DNA of 64,000 bases from the NCBI RefSeq assembly GCF_000801105.2, contig NC_079515.1, positions 13,888,001 through 13,952,000 on the forward strand, in the 5' to 3' direction. A model generated the notes under the pieces. It worked only from the letters and a program-made list of their open reading frames with translations, had not been told where the DNA came from and did no database searches. Positions 63,100 through 64,000 of this stretch are shown here, one piece after another. This DNA is from Raphanus sativus. Taxonomy: Eukaryota; Streptophyta; Magnoliopsida; Brassicales; Brassicaceae. Position 1 is the first letter of the stretch. Every line of letters begins with the position of its first letter. The translations under genes and the position numbers were made by a program.

Positions 63100-63780
63100 C
63101 TACTATGGAGGAGCAGAAAGCAAGAGAAGCTACAAGATGAAATTCATGGAAATCTAAACCATCAATCGATGACCAATGGAAACCATCGACCGACATGCAA
63201 CATCATACATTGATCGACATCATTACCAAGAAATCGATCGATAGACGCTTTGCAGCATTAGAAGACAAGTTACATTCTTTTGAAGAAAAATTGGTAGTTC
63301 TTACGACCGGATGAGTGCTGACATGGATGCATTAGCTACACGAATGAATGAGTTCCAGCAAGAGATGGACACAATTCAGAGACAACTCGATTTTCAAGAA
63401 GAAATATCTCCATCGATCGACAGGATGACTAAACCATCGATCGATATTCAACAAGCAACATCAGAAGTCAGGCACACATCGATCGATAGCAAACTTAGCA
63501 CATCGATCGACGACAAGTATACATCACCGTTCACTTCTATGAAAGATGAGATACTTTCTAGCATCAAGATGGATAATAAATGGGAGCAAGAGAACATAAA
63601 GAAGAAACTTGATGTATTCTATTGCACACTAGATAACAACCTCAACTGGGCAACCAAGAGGGGTGAGTTACTGCAAAAGGAGCTAGACGTGCTCCGCAAA
63701 AGGAAAAGTATCGACAGAAGCATCAGCCATCGATCGATACAGAGCATACAACATCGATCGATATGAAAGAACAGCGCTAC
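63100..63780 (+). pseudogene. SID/coiled-coil C-terminal part of Athila derivative
   Basis: Reads RMNEFQQEMDTIQRQLDFQE, SPSIDRMTKPSIDIQQATSE, HTSIDSKLSTSIDDKYTSP, LSSIKMDNKWEQENIKKKLD, ATKRGELLQKELDVLRKRKS and SIDRSISHRSIQ. Heptad-like Leu/Glu/Lys stretches alternate with SID units encoded by TCGATCGA (about 63236, 63415, 63437, 63479, 63502, 63729, 63753). A stop lies at 63764-63766, after which similar sequence continues in another frame (EEIYEALRHLEDGYYKKF). Confidence 0.65.
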
Positions 63781-64000
63781 ACGAGAAGTTATGAGCTGAA
63801 ACAAAGAAGGAAACCAAGCTGATACATTAACCCAACCAGAAGAAGCTACCTACACCAAAGAATAAGTTGACAAGATGGTAGAAGAGATCTATGAAGCTTT
63901 AAGACATTTAGAGGATGGGTACTATAAGAAGTTTGATAACATCTACTTCCCCTTCTACAGCAGCATAAGTACTTTGCTTTCATGGACCGAGGGCATACAG

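Larger units (their letters stand above)
60189..64000 (+). mobile_element. Pol-less Athila derivative, plus strand, continues past the window
   Basis: Coding remains in order on the plus strand: SID-bearing Gag/linker part (60189-60560), protease (60690-61140), SID/acidic linker (61141-62130), paired YRD modules (62330-62910), SID coiled-coil part (63100-63780 and beyond). No 5' LTR: homology starts at about 60189 after AT-rich DNA. At least 18 TCGATCGA sites lie here. The order equals that of 33411-38394 and 19372-23489, so RT and integrase are not expected downstream, but the right end is outside the window. Confidence 0.7.

Overview
The window is nuclear DNA of a Brassicaceae plant. The evidence is two recognisable plant host genes, introns with GT-AG borders, plant retrotransposon lineages (Tekay-type chromovirus, Athila), MULE, CACTA, Helitron, LINE and MITE remains, and an AT-rich background. 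It reads as gene-poor, probably pericentromeric chromatin: only two host genes in 64 kb, the rest nested mobile elements and their decay products. One 100-N assembly gap lies at 41228-41327.

Host genes. A three-exon minus-strand gene for a small chloroplast-type membrane protein lies at 108-994. A single-exon plus-strand gene for N-glycan GlcNAc-transferase II lies at 27980-29272. From memory these match two neighbouring Arabidopsis loci (At2g05310 and At2g05320), so about 27 kb of transposons appears to have been added between them.

Layout. 1.45-12.34 kb: a minus-strand Tekay-type chromovirus with two 1.77-kb LTRs, plus a second truncated 5' internal region, giving LTR-internal-LTR-partial internal. 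Its pol is split by a 1.26-kb foldback MULE with a 9-bp target duplication. 12.34-17.9 kb: a patchwork of Athila SID-type ORF, CACTA transposase fragment, a non-autonomous LTR element, two minisatellites, a calmodulin fragment and a MITE. 17.9-23.5 kb: a minus-strand Athila LTR abutting a decayed plus-strand Athila derivative. 24-25.5 kb: 5'-truncated LINE. 25.9-27.5 kb: Helitron-like segment. 29.6-33.4 kb: plus-strand Athila pol and env-like ORF, both broken. 33.4-38.4 kb: minus-strand Athila derivative lacking pol. 39.4-49.5 kb: a complete minus-strand Athila with GTTAT target duplication, containing a nested LTR and the gap. 50.9-57.8 kb: a 6.8-kb palindrome holding two head-to-head copies of a DUF1985-like gene. 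57.8-60.2 kb: AT-rich DNA with a Stowaway-like MITE and a hAT-like element. 60.2 kb to the end: a plus-strand Athila derivative continuing beyond the window.

The strongest unexplained signal is the 8-base palindrome TCGATCGA. I counted roughly 60 copies by eye, all inside Athila-related DNA. They occur both in non-coding LTRs and in coding sequence, where they spell Ser-Ile-Asp. Several Athila derivatives share a protein with a retropepsin, Ser-Ile-Asp repeats, paired YG-[VI]-YRD-x-x-G modules and coiled coils, with no RT or integrase seen. A parallel case is GGCTGAGTTA inside the 6.8-kb palindrome: it forms tandem arrays upstream and in the intron, and recurs in the coding sequence.
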